64,000 nucleotides of DNA from Nereocystis luetkeana (lineage: Eukaryota > Sar > Phaeophyceae > Laminariales > Laminariaceae), in assembly GCA_031213475.1 (NCBI GenBank), contig JARUPZ010000019.1, positions 5,187,896-5,251,895 of the forward strand, in the 5' to 3' direction. A program made the translations under genes and the position numbers. The notes below the pieces were generated by a model. It was not told the DNA's origin and ran no database searches. It saw only the letters and a program-made list of their open reading frames with translations. Below, one piece after another: positions 62,601-64,000 of the stretch; within the stretch, counting starts at the first letter, position 1; every line of letters starts with the position of its first letter.

Positions 62601-63545
62601 TTATGTTTCCAGGCCGTCGCCATAGAAATATATGTACGTAGTCACAAGATGCATCCGTCCCCAACGAAGACATTATCACTGCCGTACTTCCTCTCGTCTA
62701 CCCTAGGAAGCAAGGGCTCGAACAAAAATGGGGTTTGTTTGTGCTCAAGACCCATTTCAACATGCATACGCTTCTTGAAAGATCGATTGATTCATGTTGA
62801 GGTGTTACTAATAATCCACTGGGCTGCATATGAGCTATGATACAGCAGTACAGGTAAAAATATTCCGGTATCATTATTACGAGTAGCCCAACAGAGAAAT
62901 ACCTTCACAAATATCGTCCGCGGCAGGATGAAAAAAATCATTTTTCGGCCGATACAAGCATAAACAATGGCCTCCTGTAACATCTTCTTATCAAGGGGGT
63001 TGACCACAACAACAGTAGAACTAGTCTAGGCCTACCAATCGGCAGCGGGCAGTATCGTGCCGTGTGCTCGTGTGCCTCTGCTCTGCACGCGCAGCTATGT
63101 ATATCGAGCACGAGGTGCTCGAGCGTGACCCCCTATTCCCGCCCTCCTCGCCTTCCACCAGGATACAACCCTTACGCCGGTAAAGCTCATACGTCGGTAG
63201 AGTCCATGGCTATCAAAACAGTGACCTCGAATGGTTGGTAACAAAACTCACGTTTCTTTCTGTACGGTTGACGTTAGAAACGTCATGCTTATCTCTGTTT
63301 TCTATTATTCGCGCCCGCGTCTCTGTATTTTTCGCGTCCCTTCTTTCGTTCCTGACTGTACCCGACCGTGGTCCCTGCTTCCGGCTTGGAATGTTGTTGG
63401 GTATGGGCGGCGAGGGTTATTAGGAGGGCGACTCAGCCGCTTCCTTAGGCCCGTACTCGCGAACCGCTTTCACGAGAAACGGCGGCTTCGTGCGCAGCGC
63501 CAGCTTCCACTCGTCTGTCGACGCCGTGCTTCGTCTCCCCCCCAG
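26454..63545 (+). CDS. Giant multi-exon gene for an adhesin-like repeat protein (spans introns; both ends missing)
   Basis: About 33 exons (listed singly) encode a protein of more than 1,500 residues. It has about 13 tandem Ig/cadherin-like beta-sandwich repeats interrupted by three modules of a second type (G-x-F-x-L-S-Y-G-G, then a V-x-V-x-F half). Repeat landmarks in order are S-S-x-x-D-G-x-Y-G-x-G, F-x-x-P-V, L-x-F-x-Y-x-V-Q, G-D-x-S-x-D-L-D-Y, L-P-x-P-G and S-L-G-x-N. The first type resembles repeats of very large bacterial surface proteins. The second resembles modules in large stramenopile, ciliate and PKHD1-like proteins. Many N-x-T/S sites and no membrane segment suggest an extracellular or wall protein. 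Most junctions are phase-compatible. Exceptions are the first four junctions and 43253/43363. Whether one or more genes are transcribed is unproven. Confidence 0.8.
27273..27388 (+). CDS. Adhesin-like gene, exon 2
   Basis: Acceptor GACCTACAG, phase 0. Encodes G-I-D-A-S-A-A-L-P-V-I-E-V-S-S-S-E-L-D-G-N-Y-G-V-G-S-E-I, an excellent match to the repeat start. The end assumes a GC donor (GTCAG|GCAAG, phase 2). The strand of F-S-x-P-V that should follow was not located. Confidence 0.7.
27533..27622 (+). CDS. Adhesin-like gene, exon 3 (tentative)
   Basis: After GCGATACAG the frame reads A-Y-L-N-I-P-P-S-K...K-S-T-N-S-T-Y-T-C-T-Y, fitting the P-x-L-x-L ... L-x-F-x-Y strands of the repeat. The frame stays open to about 27750, so the end is uncertain. 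Its incoming phase does not fit exon 2, so a short exon may be missing between them. Confidence 0.4.
27623..29281. other. Long intron region, possibly hiding exons
   Basis: The repeat is expected to continue here (G-D-x-S to S-L-G). Minus frame 28000-28428 and plus frame 28851-29207 are protein-like but do not match the repeat. I cannot assign them. Confidence 0.35.
29282..29387 (+). CDS. Adhesin-like gene, exon 4 (tentative)
   Basis: Acceptor CCAGCGCAG and donor GTGAGA are both good. Encodes V-D-G-F-A-R-D-L-A-L-S-L-V-S-T-W-P-S-V-A-S, resembling S-L-G-x-x-x-D-I-V-x-D-T-x-P-P-S-V. Its outgoing phase (1) does not match the next exon (2), so one border is wrong or an exon is missing. Confidence 0.4.
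29852..29926 (+). CDS. Adhesin-like gene, exon 5: start of first L-S-F-G module
   Basis: Encodes G-E-F-A-I-S-F-N-G-E-T-I-P-N-V-D-A-G-A-S-K-A-S-M (reported in short pieces of the second module type). Acceptor GGCTACAAG, donor GTACAT, phases 2 and 2. Confidence 0.65.
30110..30740 (+). mobile_element. Poly(C)-ended retroelement family B, two sense-strand copies
   Basis: A short 3' end (about 30125-30192) and a longer copy (about 30200-30738) each finish with GGCCATGCATGATATCGAGTA followed by a C-run. This is the only place where the family lies in the host-gene sense orientation. The longer copy carries C-K-S-A-S-Q-A and S-R-L-V-H-A-M-S-V-W-S-coding sequence, broken. Confidence 0.7.
30949..31147 (+). 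CDS. Adhesin-like gene, exon 6: middle of first L-S-F-G module
   Basis: Phase 2 in: completes E-E-M-K-R-I-I-Q-D-F-S-G-V-E-R-A-A-V-E-Y, then a Thr/Ala linker (ACT/GCT repeats), then T-T-V-T-V-T-F-E-R-V-S-L-E. Donor GTGAGA, phase 0. The exact acceptor in GCCGAGAAGAG is inferred from phase. Confidence 0.65.
31872..32018 (+). CDS. Adhesin-like gene, exon 7: end of first L-S-F-G module
   Basis: Acceptor CTGCCACAG. 49 codons, phase 0/0, starting G-D-D-G-D-L-P-M-L-E-L-D-Y-L-N and ending in an acidic W-F-N-E-E-E-S-E-P-E stretch. Donor GTGTTT. Confidence 0.75.
32387..32575 (+). CDS. Adhesin-like gene, exon 8
   Basis: Acceptor TTATACCGCAG. 63 codons, phase 0/0, ending T-Y-T-G-G-T-G-T-D-T-L-S-F-L-Y-I-V-Q-E. 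Donor GTATGC falls exactly at the V-Q|G-D point of the repeat. Confidence 0.85.
32576..33128. other. Intron
   Basis: Pyrimidine-rich in its 3' half with CCACCCA repeats at about 32790-32815. No element recognised. Confidence 0.6.
33129..33335 (+). CDS. Adhesin-like gene, exon 9
   Basis: 69 codons, phase 0/0: G-D-Y-S-A-D-L-D-Y-Y-D-E-S at the start, then S-S-L-G-A-N-K-D-L-I-V-D-T-S-P-P-V-V-V-Q at the end. It is the clearest C-terminal repeat half in the window. Donor GTAACG. Confidence 0.9.
33395..33450 (-). mobile_element. Family B retroelement 3' end fragment
   Basis: CATGGCCGTAGTCGTATGGCC beside a run of about 20 G, i.e. the family B end with its C-run on the minus strand. Confidence 0.6.
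33931..34062 (+). CDS. Adhesin-like gene, exon 10
   Basis: Acceptor GGTGAAACAG. 44 codons, phase 0/0: A-Y-G-T-G-E-V-I-V-I-D-V-V-F-S-Q-E-I-V-L-T-G-E-P-T (repeat strands A and B). Donor GTGACT. Confidence 0.85.
34063..35466. other. Intron
   Basis: Besides the degraded MITE it holds a run of about 25 G at 35177-35204. Short frames (34786-35032) do not match the repeat. Confidence 0.6.
34489..34573 (+). mobile_element. MITE-like element, degraded copy
   Basis: TACGGAGGACCCATAG at the left and TTTTTGGTCCTGATTACTGTGT...CTGGTAAT at the right match the family loosely, with internal deletion. Confidence 0.5.
35467..35581 (+). CDS. Adhesin-like gene, exon 11
   Basis: Acceptor TTTTTTTTTAACAG. Encodes N-N-T-I-T-F-T-Y-V-V-Q-D-G-D-S-T-S-D-L-D-Y then A-L-S-L-N-G. 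Donor GAG|GTACAA, phase 1. Reading on past this donor soon meets a stop. Confidence 0.85.
36225..36316 (+). CDS. Adhesin-like gene, exon 12
   Basis: Phase 1 in, 0 out. After a short variable lead it encodes A-S-T-V-L-P-E-P-G-G-T-G-S-L-S-E-N-E. Acceptor CGTGTGTTAG is chosen because its phase matches exon 11. Later AGs at 36247 and 36260 share the phase. Confidence 0.75.
37015..38070 (-). mobile_element. Family B retroelement, two tandem copies (minus)
   Basis: Two copies of about 490 bp (about 37045-37570 and 37575-38060) each read on the minus strand into CATGCATG...TCGAGTACA and a C-run (copy 1). The coding remnant on the minus strand includes L-H-A-T-R-Q-T-P-H-G-A-S-R-L-V-Q-A-M-S. The second copy joins a G-run (38064-38080) and a family 1 SINE tail. 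Confidence 0.75.
38085..38165 (+). mobile_element. Family 1 SINE tail fragment
   Basis: GGCCCCGGACCTGAGATACG...GGGCGGAGATAATGAATGGGACG matches the 3' end of the SINE at 41367-41703. Confidence 0.55.
38332..38438 (+). CDS. Adhesin-like gene, exon 13
   Basis: Acceptor TTACAACATAG. Encodes V-D-S-S-T-A-D-G-E-Y-G-A-G-Q-H-V-Y-I-N-I-T-F. Donor GTGAGA, phase 2. Confidence 0.85.
38506..38830 (+). mobile_element. tRNA-derived SINE, family 2, copy b
   Basis: Most complete copy: tRNA-like head with GGTGGCTCGGTAGGTGATCC (A-box region) and GTGGGTTCAAGTCTCACC (B-box region), body with GAAAATCGACGAGCAGTGGG, and an end GGTGATGATTAAAAAAATAAATTAAA. Lies in the 2.5-kb intron between exons 13 and 14. Confidence 0.8.
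38831..40487. other. Intron interior
   Basis: No further element recognised. Repeated words around 39840-40080 (GAAACCATTCTTTCTACCCCC, AACCATTGTTTTCTACCTCC, AACCATCCTTTCTAACCCC) indicate a decayed tandem repeat of about 95 bp. Confidence 0.45.
40488..40617. mobile_element. Palindromic hairpin element, copy 3 (internally duplicated)
   Basis: AACTCTTTTAGGACCGCAGTCCCG at the left and TGCAGTTTGCCCTGAAAGGGTTAA at the right. The central GGAATCAGTGTTGTT(T/C)GGGGAC segment is tandemly duplicated, lengthening this copy. Confidence 0.8.
40937..41066 (+). CDS. Adhesin-like gene, exon 14
   Basis: Acceptor GCGGCGCAG after a long intron, phase 2 (matches exon 13). Encodes L-L-T-G-E-S-A-E-L-W-L-R-V-G-W and G-T-V-N-D-S-T-W-L-V-L-E. 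Donor GTATGA, phase 0. Confidence 0.8.
41347..41794 (+). mobile_element. MITE-like element, copy 5, carrying a nested SINE
   Basis: Left end TATTACGGGGGACCATAGTA (41347-41366) and right part ATAGGACCTATGG...GGTCCCCCGTAATA (to 41794) are the two halves of one MITE split by a SINE. Joining the halves across a single AGTA gives the uninterrupted family sequence. Confidence 0.9.
41367..41703 (+). mobile_element. tRNA-derived SINE, family 1, full copy
   Basis: tRNA-like head with A-box-like TGGTTCAAGTGG and B-box GGTTCGAGCCC, a body that shares CGATAAAAATGAAGGCACGT with the 25-kb copy, and an A-rich end. The 4-bp AGTA on each side is the probable target duplication. Confidence 0.85.
42242..42336 (+). 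CDS. Adhesin-like gene, exon 15 (tentative)
   Basis: Found by looking for the missing G-D-x-S part after exon 14. The frame reads A-T-L-W-R-E-E-R-W-S-S-D-N-S-I-K-Y then G-I-A-I-D-L-L-P-L, phase 0 in and 2 out, compatible with both neighbours. Acceptor (CCGTGAG) and donor (GTAGCT) are weak. Confidence 0.45.
42420..43035. repeat. GATAGATCATC tandem words and AGATCAT-flanked repeat copies 2 and 3
   Basis: Short tandem words AGATAGATCATCCAC (42430-42515) border two copies of the dispersed repeat (42500-42660 and 42840-43030) that also occurs at 12465: GCAGGA(T/C)CTGTG...CACCCGGCAAC(A/G)TGAGCTAGATCA. Confidence 0.65.
43050..43253 (+). CDS. Adhesin-like gene, exon 16
   Basis: Start GTATGCAAG gives phase 2, matching exon 15. 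AAG|GAG at 43120 is an alternative. Encodes a Pro-rich lead, then G-D-D-I-G-D-T-I-S-V-G-S-T-E-V-T-L-L-N-V and S-E-P-Y-V-G-G-D-V-L-E. Donor GTGAGC, phase 2. The next junction does not keep frame. Confidence 0.65.
43363..43393 (+). CDS. Adhesin-like gene, exon 17 (31-nt microexon)
   Basis: Acceptor CCCCCCGCAG, donor GTATGT. The frame that fits the repeat and exon 18 encodes F-D-V-I-V-S-P-N-V, but it needs incoming phase 1 whereas exon 16 delivers phase 2, which would put a TGA in frame. Confidence 0.55.
43394..44289. other. Intron
   Basis: Contains a C-run of about 27 with single T interruptions (44046-44078) and no recognised element. Confidence 0.6.
44290..44470 (+). CDS. Adhesin-like gene, exon 18
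   Basis: Acceptor TGCTTGCTAG, phase 2 in. Encodes V-P-A-V-N-V-S-S-A-G-Y-Q-A-A-T-Y then F-V-F-L-Y-T-V-Q-P-G-D-H-S-A-D-L-E-Y. Donor CAG|GTTCCT, phase 0. Confidence 0.9.
45056..45297 (+). CDS. Adhesin-like gene, exon 19
   Basis: Acceptor CAACATTACAG. Encodes A-S-L-P-E-P-G-T-C, M-N-R-D-I-V-V-S-T-D-T-P, P-F-G-A-G-D-E-I-D-V-T-V-W-F-T-E-P-V and ends N-A-P-R-L. It spans the end of one repeat and the start of the next. Donor AAG|GTACGA, phase 2. This boundary is the parent of the adjacent minisatellite. Confidence 0.9.
45265..45745 (+). repeat. Minisatellite derived from an exon-intron boundary
   Basis: About 12 degenerate units of roughly 31 bp, consensus near GAACGTCACGAGCGCGCCTCGATTAAGGTAC. The first unit is the last 30 nt of exon 19 plus its 5' splice site. 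Several later units keep an AAGGTAC- or AGGTA-like donor. A GTAT microsatellite interrupts the array. Confidence 0.8.
45363..45430 (+). repeat. (GTAT)n microsatellite
   Basis: About 16 near-perfect GTAT units starting directly from a unit's splice-site-like AAGGTATGT, with one GCAT variant. Confidence 0.95.
45920..46270 (-). mobile_element. SINE family 1 fragment and family B 3' end (minus)
   Basis: GCGGGTAGGCACGATTCAATGCGAGTCGACGG (45936-45967) matches the SINE middle. From 46030 the sequence is family B in minus orientation (GGCCGTAGTCGTATGACCATAG...GCATATGGATGACAGCTTC). Confidence 0.65.
46520..46839 (-). mobile_element. tRNA-derived SINE, family 2, copy c
   Basis: Minus-strand copy: head at about 46839-46755 with GAGTGCATGCTCGTAGGGG and GGTTCAAGTCCCACC on the minus strand, body as in the copy at 38506. 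Confidence 0.75.
46840..47005. mobile_element. Patchwork of family B and SINE family 1 tails
   Basis: 46840-46893 matches family B (TTTAATTTCCGGTGTAGCCAC...GCAATGGGAGT). 46894-47005 matches the SINE family 1 3' part (TACCGTAGG...GATCTCGGATCTGAGTTACGA). Confidence 0.6.
47181..47316 (+). CDS. Adhesin-like gene, exon 20
   Basis: Acceptor CTCCCACCAG, phase 2, joins N-A-P-R-L to R-M-D-T-G-N-F-A-D-Y-A-F-G-S-G-T-N-A-I-T-F-I-Y-T-V-Q-E as the repeat requires. The frame is open further upstream to another AG at 47078, but that would insert about 34 extra residues. Donor GTGTGT, phase 0. Confidence 0.85.
47440..48045 (-). mobile_element. Family B retroelement, short plus long copy (minus)
   Basis: A truncated 3' end (47445-47510) and an almost full copy (47511-48040), each preceded on the plus strand by a G-run of 9-11 and TACTCGATA. 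Confidence 0.75.
48046..48907. other. Intron; possible relic exon
   Basis: At about 48755-48850 a frame reads P-M-L-L-G-S-K-N-G-F-N-V-T-T-L-L-E-A-V-T-I-V-V-N-P-Y-P-G, reminiscent of the repeat end, but its phase fits neither neighbour. It may be a degenerate or alternative exon. Confidence 0.35.
48908..49158 (+). CDS. Adhesin-like gene, exon 21
   Basis: Start tentative (CCGTGGAAG, phase 0). Encodes D-L-T-L-P-E-P-G-S-L-G-S-L-S-N, V-V-D-T-S-V-A-R-V and S-S-L-A-D-G-S-Y-G-V-G-E-E-I-L-L-L-V-T-F. Donor CAG|GTGATG, phase 2. Confidence 0.85.
49180..49342 (-). mobile_element. Family B 3' end (minus)
   Basis: G-run at 49188, GTACTCGATAT, then the family sequence to AAGCGACGTGAGGTGGCGG, where it meets the next element. 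Confidence 0.65.
49343..49580 (-). mobile_element. Non-LTR-like retroelement 3' end, copy 2 (minus)
   Basis: Matches the element at 57.9-58.1 kb: GCTTGCCTTAGTCA(T/C)GTGACC...GGAGACGGAGCACCGTTCCTACTCC...ATCTATCTCCT(G/A)GGATAGC. Heavily truncated and interrupted by stops. Confidence 0.65.
50003..50287 (+). CDS. Adhesin-like gene, exon 22
   Basis: Acceptor CCTCCGGTAG, phase 2 (CCGAAG at 49984 is in the same phase). Encodes A-L-L-N-S-G-G-T-A-F-Y-T-A-G-N-G-T, T-L-E-F-L-Y-T-V-E-E-G-D, then V-T-L-P-K-P-G and N-I-V-I-D-T. Donor GTGAGG, phase 2. Confidence 0.9.
50288..51203. other. Intron
   Basis: Includes GGTTCCTCAACTGAAGAACTACC (hairpin-like, cf. 46305-46330) and one copy of a short dispersed word GAGTGATCAATGTTGAAGCTCAT (about 50720) also seen at 51740, 59375 and, inverted, 42018. 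Confidence 0.5.
51204..51421 (+). CDS. Adhesin-like gene, exon 23
   Basis: Acceptor CTCTTTCCAAG, phase 2. Encodes S-S-L-A-D-G-R-Y-G-P-G-Q-E-V, A-P-V-T-V-V-G-T-P-V-L-W-L-D-L and T-L-V-F-I-Y-F-V-R-E. Textbook first half of the repeat. Donor GAAG|GTTTGA, phase 1. Confidence 0.9.
51422..52548. other. Intron
   Basis: Contains a run of about 18 T (51586-51604) and two copies of the GAGTGATCAACGTTGAAGCT word (about 51620, 51748). No exon or complete element seen. Confidence 0.55.
52549..52742 (+). CDS. Adhesin-like gene, exon 24
   Basis: Acceptor ATACCTGCAG, phase 1. Encodes E-S-T-A-D-L-D-Y-T-S-P-F-A-L, then V-S-L-I-L-P-T-N-G-Q-P-G-S-L-G-I-S-G-N. Donor GAG|GTCCGG, phase 0. Confidence 0.85.
53248..53760 (+). 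CDS. Adhesin-like gene, exon 25: second L-S-Y-G module with acidic insert
   Basis: Longest exon (171 codons, phase 0/0). T-P-P-S-V-E-R-V closes a repeat. Then comes G-G-F-R-L-S-Y-G-G-S-D-N-I, A-V-A-S-A-L-S-S-A-N-S-F-L-N-V-T-V and a R-M-F-V-V-Y-F-H-A-P-E-V half. After it lies a run of about 25 mostly Asp/Glu/Gly residues flanked by four Cys, plausibly a flexible or calcium-binding loop (inference). Donor GAG|GTGCGT. Confidence 0.85.
53761..54708. other. Intron
   Basis: Short degenerate repeat around 54240-54310 and 54570-54690 (CACATTCG(A/G)(C/T)(A/G)CG(C/T)TGTTAACT). No exon recognised. Confidence 0.55.
54709..54908 (+). CDS. Adhesin-like gene, exon 26
   Basis: Acceptor TGCACGCAG. Encodes V-V-L-H-F-T-E-P-I-S-V-N-T-T-L-G-N-P-S-L-L-L-R-V-D, then N-x-T/S-rich sequence and V-D-V-G-V-D-A-S. 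Donor GTGAGA, phase 2. Confidence 0.85.
54909..55698. other. Intron
   Basis: No recognised element. Ends with a CTTGGCCCTTCCAAG acceptor region. Confidence 0.5.
55699..55825 (+). CDS. Adhesin-like gene, exon 27: third L-S-Y-G module, first half
   Basis: Phase 2 in: P-V-T-R-G-H-F-R-L-S-Y-G-G-A-V-S-G-C-M-D-V-N then S-V-K-A-R-L-E-E-L-E-E. Donor GTGGGG, phase 0. Closely parallels exon 25 (F-R-L-S-Y-G-G). Confidence 0.8.
55826..56769. other. Intron with tandem duplications
   Basis: A segment containing ATTCGGC(T/G)GCCATTTTCAGTGT(C/T)CCCCCTCG is repeated at about 56470, 56600 and, more diverged, 56710. The last copy merges into the acceptor region of exon 28. Confidence 0.55.
56770..56892 (+). 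CDS. Adhesin-like gene, exon 28: third L-S-Y-G module, second half
   Basis: Acceptor CGAACCAAAG. 41 codons, phase 0/0: I-T-L-I-G-V-E-K-V-T...G-F-R-F-T-V-V-F-R-A-G-S-P-G. Completes the module begun in exon 27. Donor GAG|GTACAC. Confidence 0.8.
57326..57517 (+). CDS. Adhesin-like gene, exon 29
   Basis: 64 codons, phase 0/0. L-N-I-T-R-V-I-K-K-K...P-L-G-L-N-F-S-D-P-I-S-L-T-T-G matches the F-S-x-P-V-x-V-T-G part with an unusual Lys-rich loop in place of D-G-x-Y-G-x-G. Splice sites (GATAACGAG, GTCAGA) are weak. Confidence 0.6.
57860..58560 (-). mobile_element. Non-LTR-like retroelement 3' end, longest copy (minus), with poly(C) end
   Basis: The minus strand encodes broken but recognisable protein: K-L-R-F-R-V-G-N-L-D-L-P-E-R, S-R-T-H-I-V-G-E-C-E-I-Y-K-E-E-R-D-V-L-E-E-E-M and, downstream, N-G-Q-V-T-K-A-S-N-K before a stop. 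The H-x-V-x-x-C context is typical of the C-terminal zinc-binding tail of LINE reverse transcriptases. Directly after the stop the minus strand enters a run of C (57862-57898). Confidence 0.75.
58561..59111. other. Intron
   Basis: Run of about 25 G at 58721-58746. Minus frames here may be more of the same retroelement, frame-shifted (K-N-E-T-Y-L-L-V-Y-R-L-F). Confidence 0.45.
59112..59201 (+). CDS. Adhesin-like gene, exon 30
   Basis: Acceptor CTCGTCGTCAG. 30 codons, phase 0/0: F-A-V-P-D-T-E-R-L-S-F-L-Y-V-L-Q. Ends exactly at the V-Q|G-D boundary. Donor GTAGGT. Confidence 0.85.
59202..59906. other. Intron
   Basis: One GAGTGATCAACGTTGAAGCTCATTCATGCT word copy (59370) and a C-run (59660-59683). 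Confidence 0.55.
59907..60206 (+). CDS. Adhesin-like gene, exon 31
   Basis: Acceptor GGTCTGGGCAG. 100 codons, phase 0/0: P-G-D-T-S-D-A-L-G-I, D-A-L-V-L-N-G-S-T-I-R-R, A-A-N-L-S-L-L-G, a Gly/Thr-rich insertion, then V-E-N-V-T-A-T-A-F-A-G-E-Y-G-A-G-Q-R-I. Donor GTGTGA. Confidence 0.9.
60535..60606 (-). mobile_element. Non-LTR-like retroelement 3' end, copy 3 (minus)
   Basis: GTACTCGTTTTCTTGCTTGTCTTAGCCATGTGATCATTGACCACG...CCTTTCGAGACGGAGC, preceded on the plus strand by G-rich sequence as in the other copies. Confidence 0.6.
60797..60990. repeat. Recent 97-bp tandem duplication
   Basis: 60797-60893 and 60894-60990 appear identical except for G/A in GCGAT(G/A)AGCACAC. Intronic. Confidence 0.95.
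60991..61700. other. Intron remainder
   Basis: GAGCTTCAGCGTTGACCAACTC (61318) is a diverged copy of the GTTGAAGCTC word family. GTTCCAG(GTTCCAG)n at 61569-61590. No exon seen. Confidence 0.5.
61701..61838 (+). CDS. Adhesin-like gene, exon 32
   Basis: Acceptor CGCTTAAAAG. 46 codons, phase 0/0: V-S-F-S-G-D-V-I-V-D-D-G-G-S-P-L-V-L-L-E-T-G, then Y-T-G-N-G-T-S-V-L-T-F-R-S-T-V-Q. Donor CAG|GTTCGA at V-Q|G-D. Confidence 0.85.
62103..62212. mobile_element. Palindromic hairpin element, copy 4
   Basis: CTATTTTAGAGCAAGCTGCTGTCAGTCCCGTTTTGGGG... and ...CAAAACAGAACTACAGCTTGCCCTAAAAGGGTTAA are the two arms. The outer arm differs slightly from copies 2 and 5. Confidence 0.75.
62395..62530 (+). mobile_element. 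tRNA-derived SINE, family 2, truncated copy d
   Basis: Only the 3' part is present: GAAGGCAC...ACCAGGGGGGGGGG, GACCTGTGACCA and GAGTTGAGCTGGAAATGAAA correspond to the end of the copy at 38506. Confidence 0.5.
62531..63423. other. Intron
   Basis: No recognised exon. The minus frame at 62792-63007 is not supported. A pyrimidine-rich stretch begins near 63250. Confidence 0.5.
63424..63545 (+). CDS. Adhesin-like gene, exon 33 (last in window)
   Basis: Acceptor GGTTATTAG, phase 0: E-G-D-S-A-A-S-L-G-P-Y-S ... N-G-G-F-V-R-S-A-S ... A-V-L-R-L-P-P. Donor CAG|GTAATG, phase 2, so the gene continues past the window edge. Confidence 0.8.
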
Positions 63546-63641
63546 GTAATGAGCATGTTTTTTGTTTCACGGTAGTGTACAGATAAACCGTTGTTCTACA
63601 GACAATGTAGTGTAGACTGAAGTGTAAACAACGTCAGTAGC

Positions 63642-63743
63642 TTGATCCTTTTGGGATCACAGTCCCGTTTTGGGAACAAACCACTCAAACTCTAAGTAGT
63701 TCGTCCCCAAAACGGGACTGCAGTCTCAGTAAAAGGGTTGATG
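63642..63743. mobile_element. Palindromic hairpin element, copy 5
   Basis: GGGATCACAGTCCCGTTTTGGG at the left and CCCCAAAACGGGACTGCAGT at the right form a long hairpin ending AAAAGGGTTGATG. Lies about 100 bp after exon 33. Confidence 0.85.
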
Positions 63744-63769
63744 ATTACGAAAAAATAAGAACTCTTCAC

Positions 63770-63955
63770 GGGTCATGACCCGACCGGGTCCGGTCAGTAA
63801 GTTGTTGAAACCTCAGGGGTCGGGCCGGGTCGGATCGGGTCGGGTCGGGTTGGGTACGGTTGGGAGGTTTTCAAATTCTAGCGGATTGGGTCATCTTTAC
63901 CCGACCCAACCCGATCTGACCCGCGAGATTCGACCTGACCCGTAAACAGCCCGGG
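63770..63955. repeat. GGGTC/GACCC inverted low-complexity array
   Basis: GGGTCGGATCGGGTCGGGTC-type repeats (63815-63865) are followed by their complement CCCGACCCAACCCGATCTGACCCG (63897-63945), giving a foldable inverted pair. Confidence 0.85.
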
Positions 63956-64000
63956 AAAAACTAAATATGTTTCTGTCGTGTCGTCATACTCTCAAAACGC

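Noticed and set aside
1-64000. Integrated large-DNA-virus segment (as known in some brown algae)
   Set aside because: No viral hallmark gene or dense intronless gene block was seen. The coding content is intron-rich host-type DNA and transposable elements.

Overview
This is a eukaryotic nuclear window with no bacterial-style operons. Most plausibly it comes from a brown alga or a close stramenopile (inference). Short coding exons with GT..AG borders and matching phases are separated by introns of 0.5-2.5 kb. Several non-autonomous repeat families are scattered through introns and intergenic DNA. One retroelement protein tail (reverse strand, 57.9-58.4 kb) resembles what I recall of brown-algal non-LTR retroelements.

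0-11 kb is gene-poor. It carries three unrelated satellite-like fields, each built on a palindromic core: a 42-bp AATTGTCCGGACAATT array (1.4-3.6 kb, present in both orientations), a field of TAACAT/GTGTTAC words (5.3-9.2 kb) and a second 42-bp array built on GAGCTA..TAGCTC (9.7-11.0 kb, split by about 0.5 kb of unique DNA). Four copies of a ~110-bp MITE-like element lie here. 11-16 kb holds decayed coding DNA on the minus strand, including a piece resembling the end of a DDE transposase. 16.7-23.5 kb holds isolated parts of ordinary genes: a terminal exon of a small membrane protein (+), two exons of a multipass membrane protein (-) and two weaker terminal-exon candidates (+).

The main content is one very large plus-strand gene running from about 26.5 kb to beyond the right edge. 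I traced about 33 exons, most chained by splice phase. They encode about 13 tandem beta-sandwich repeats of roughly 105-120 residues. The repeat reads approximately V-S-S-x-x-D-G-x-Y-G-x-G-D, then F-S-x-P-V, then G-T-L-x-F-x-Y-T-V-Q, then G-D-x-S-x-D-L-D-Y, then L-P-x-P-G-x-x-G-S-L-G and D-T-x-P-P. This resembles Ig/cadherin-like repeats of bacterial giant surface adhesins. Three copies of a second module (G-x-F-x-L-S-Y-G-G ... V-T-V-x-F) interrupt the array. The product is probably a huge extracellular or cell-wall adhesion protein. Neither its start, signal peptide nor end lies in the window.

The introns of this gene hold tRNA-derived SINEs, a SINE nested in a MITE, palindromic hairpin elements, and 3' ends of two retroelement families that abut poly(C) tracts on their own strand, mostly antisense to the host gene. 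One exon-intron boundary (45.3 kb) has been amplified into a minisatellite carrying several decoy 5' splice sites. One exon junction (43.25/43.36 kb) is out of frame by one base.
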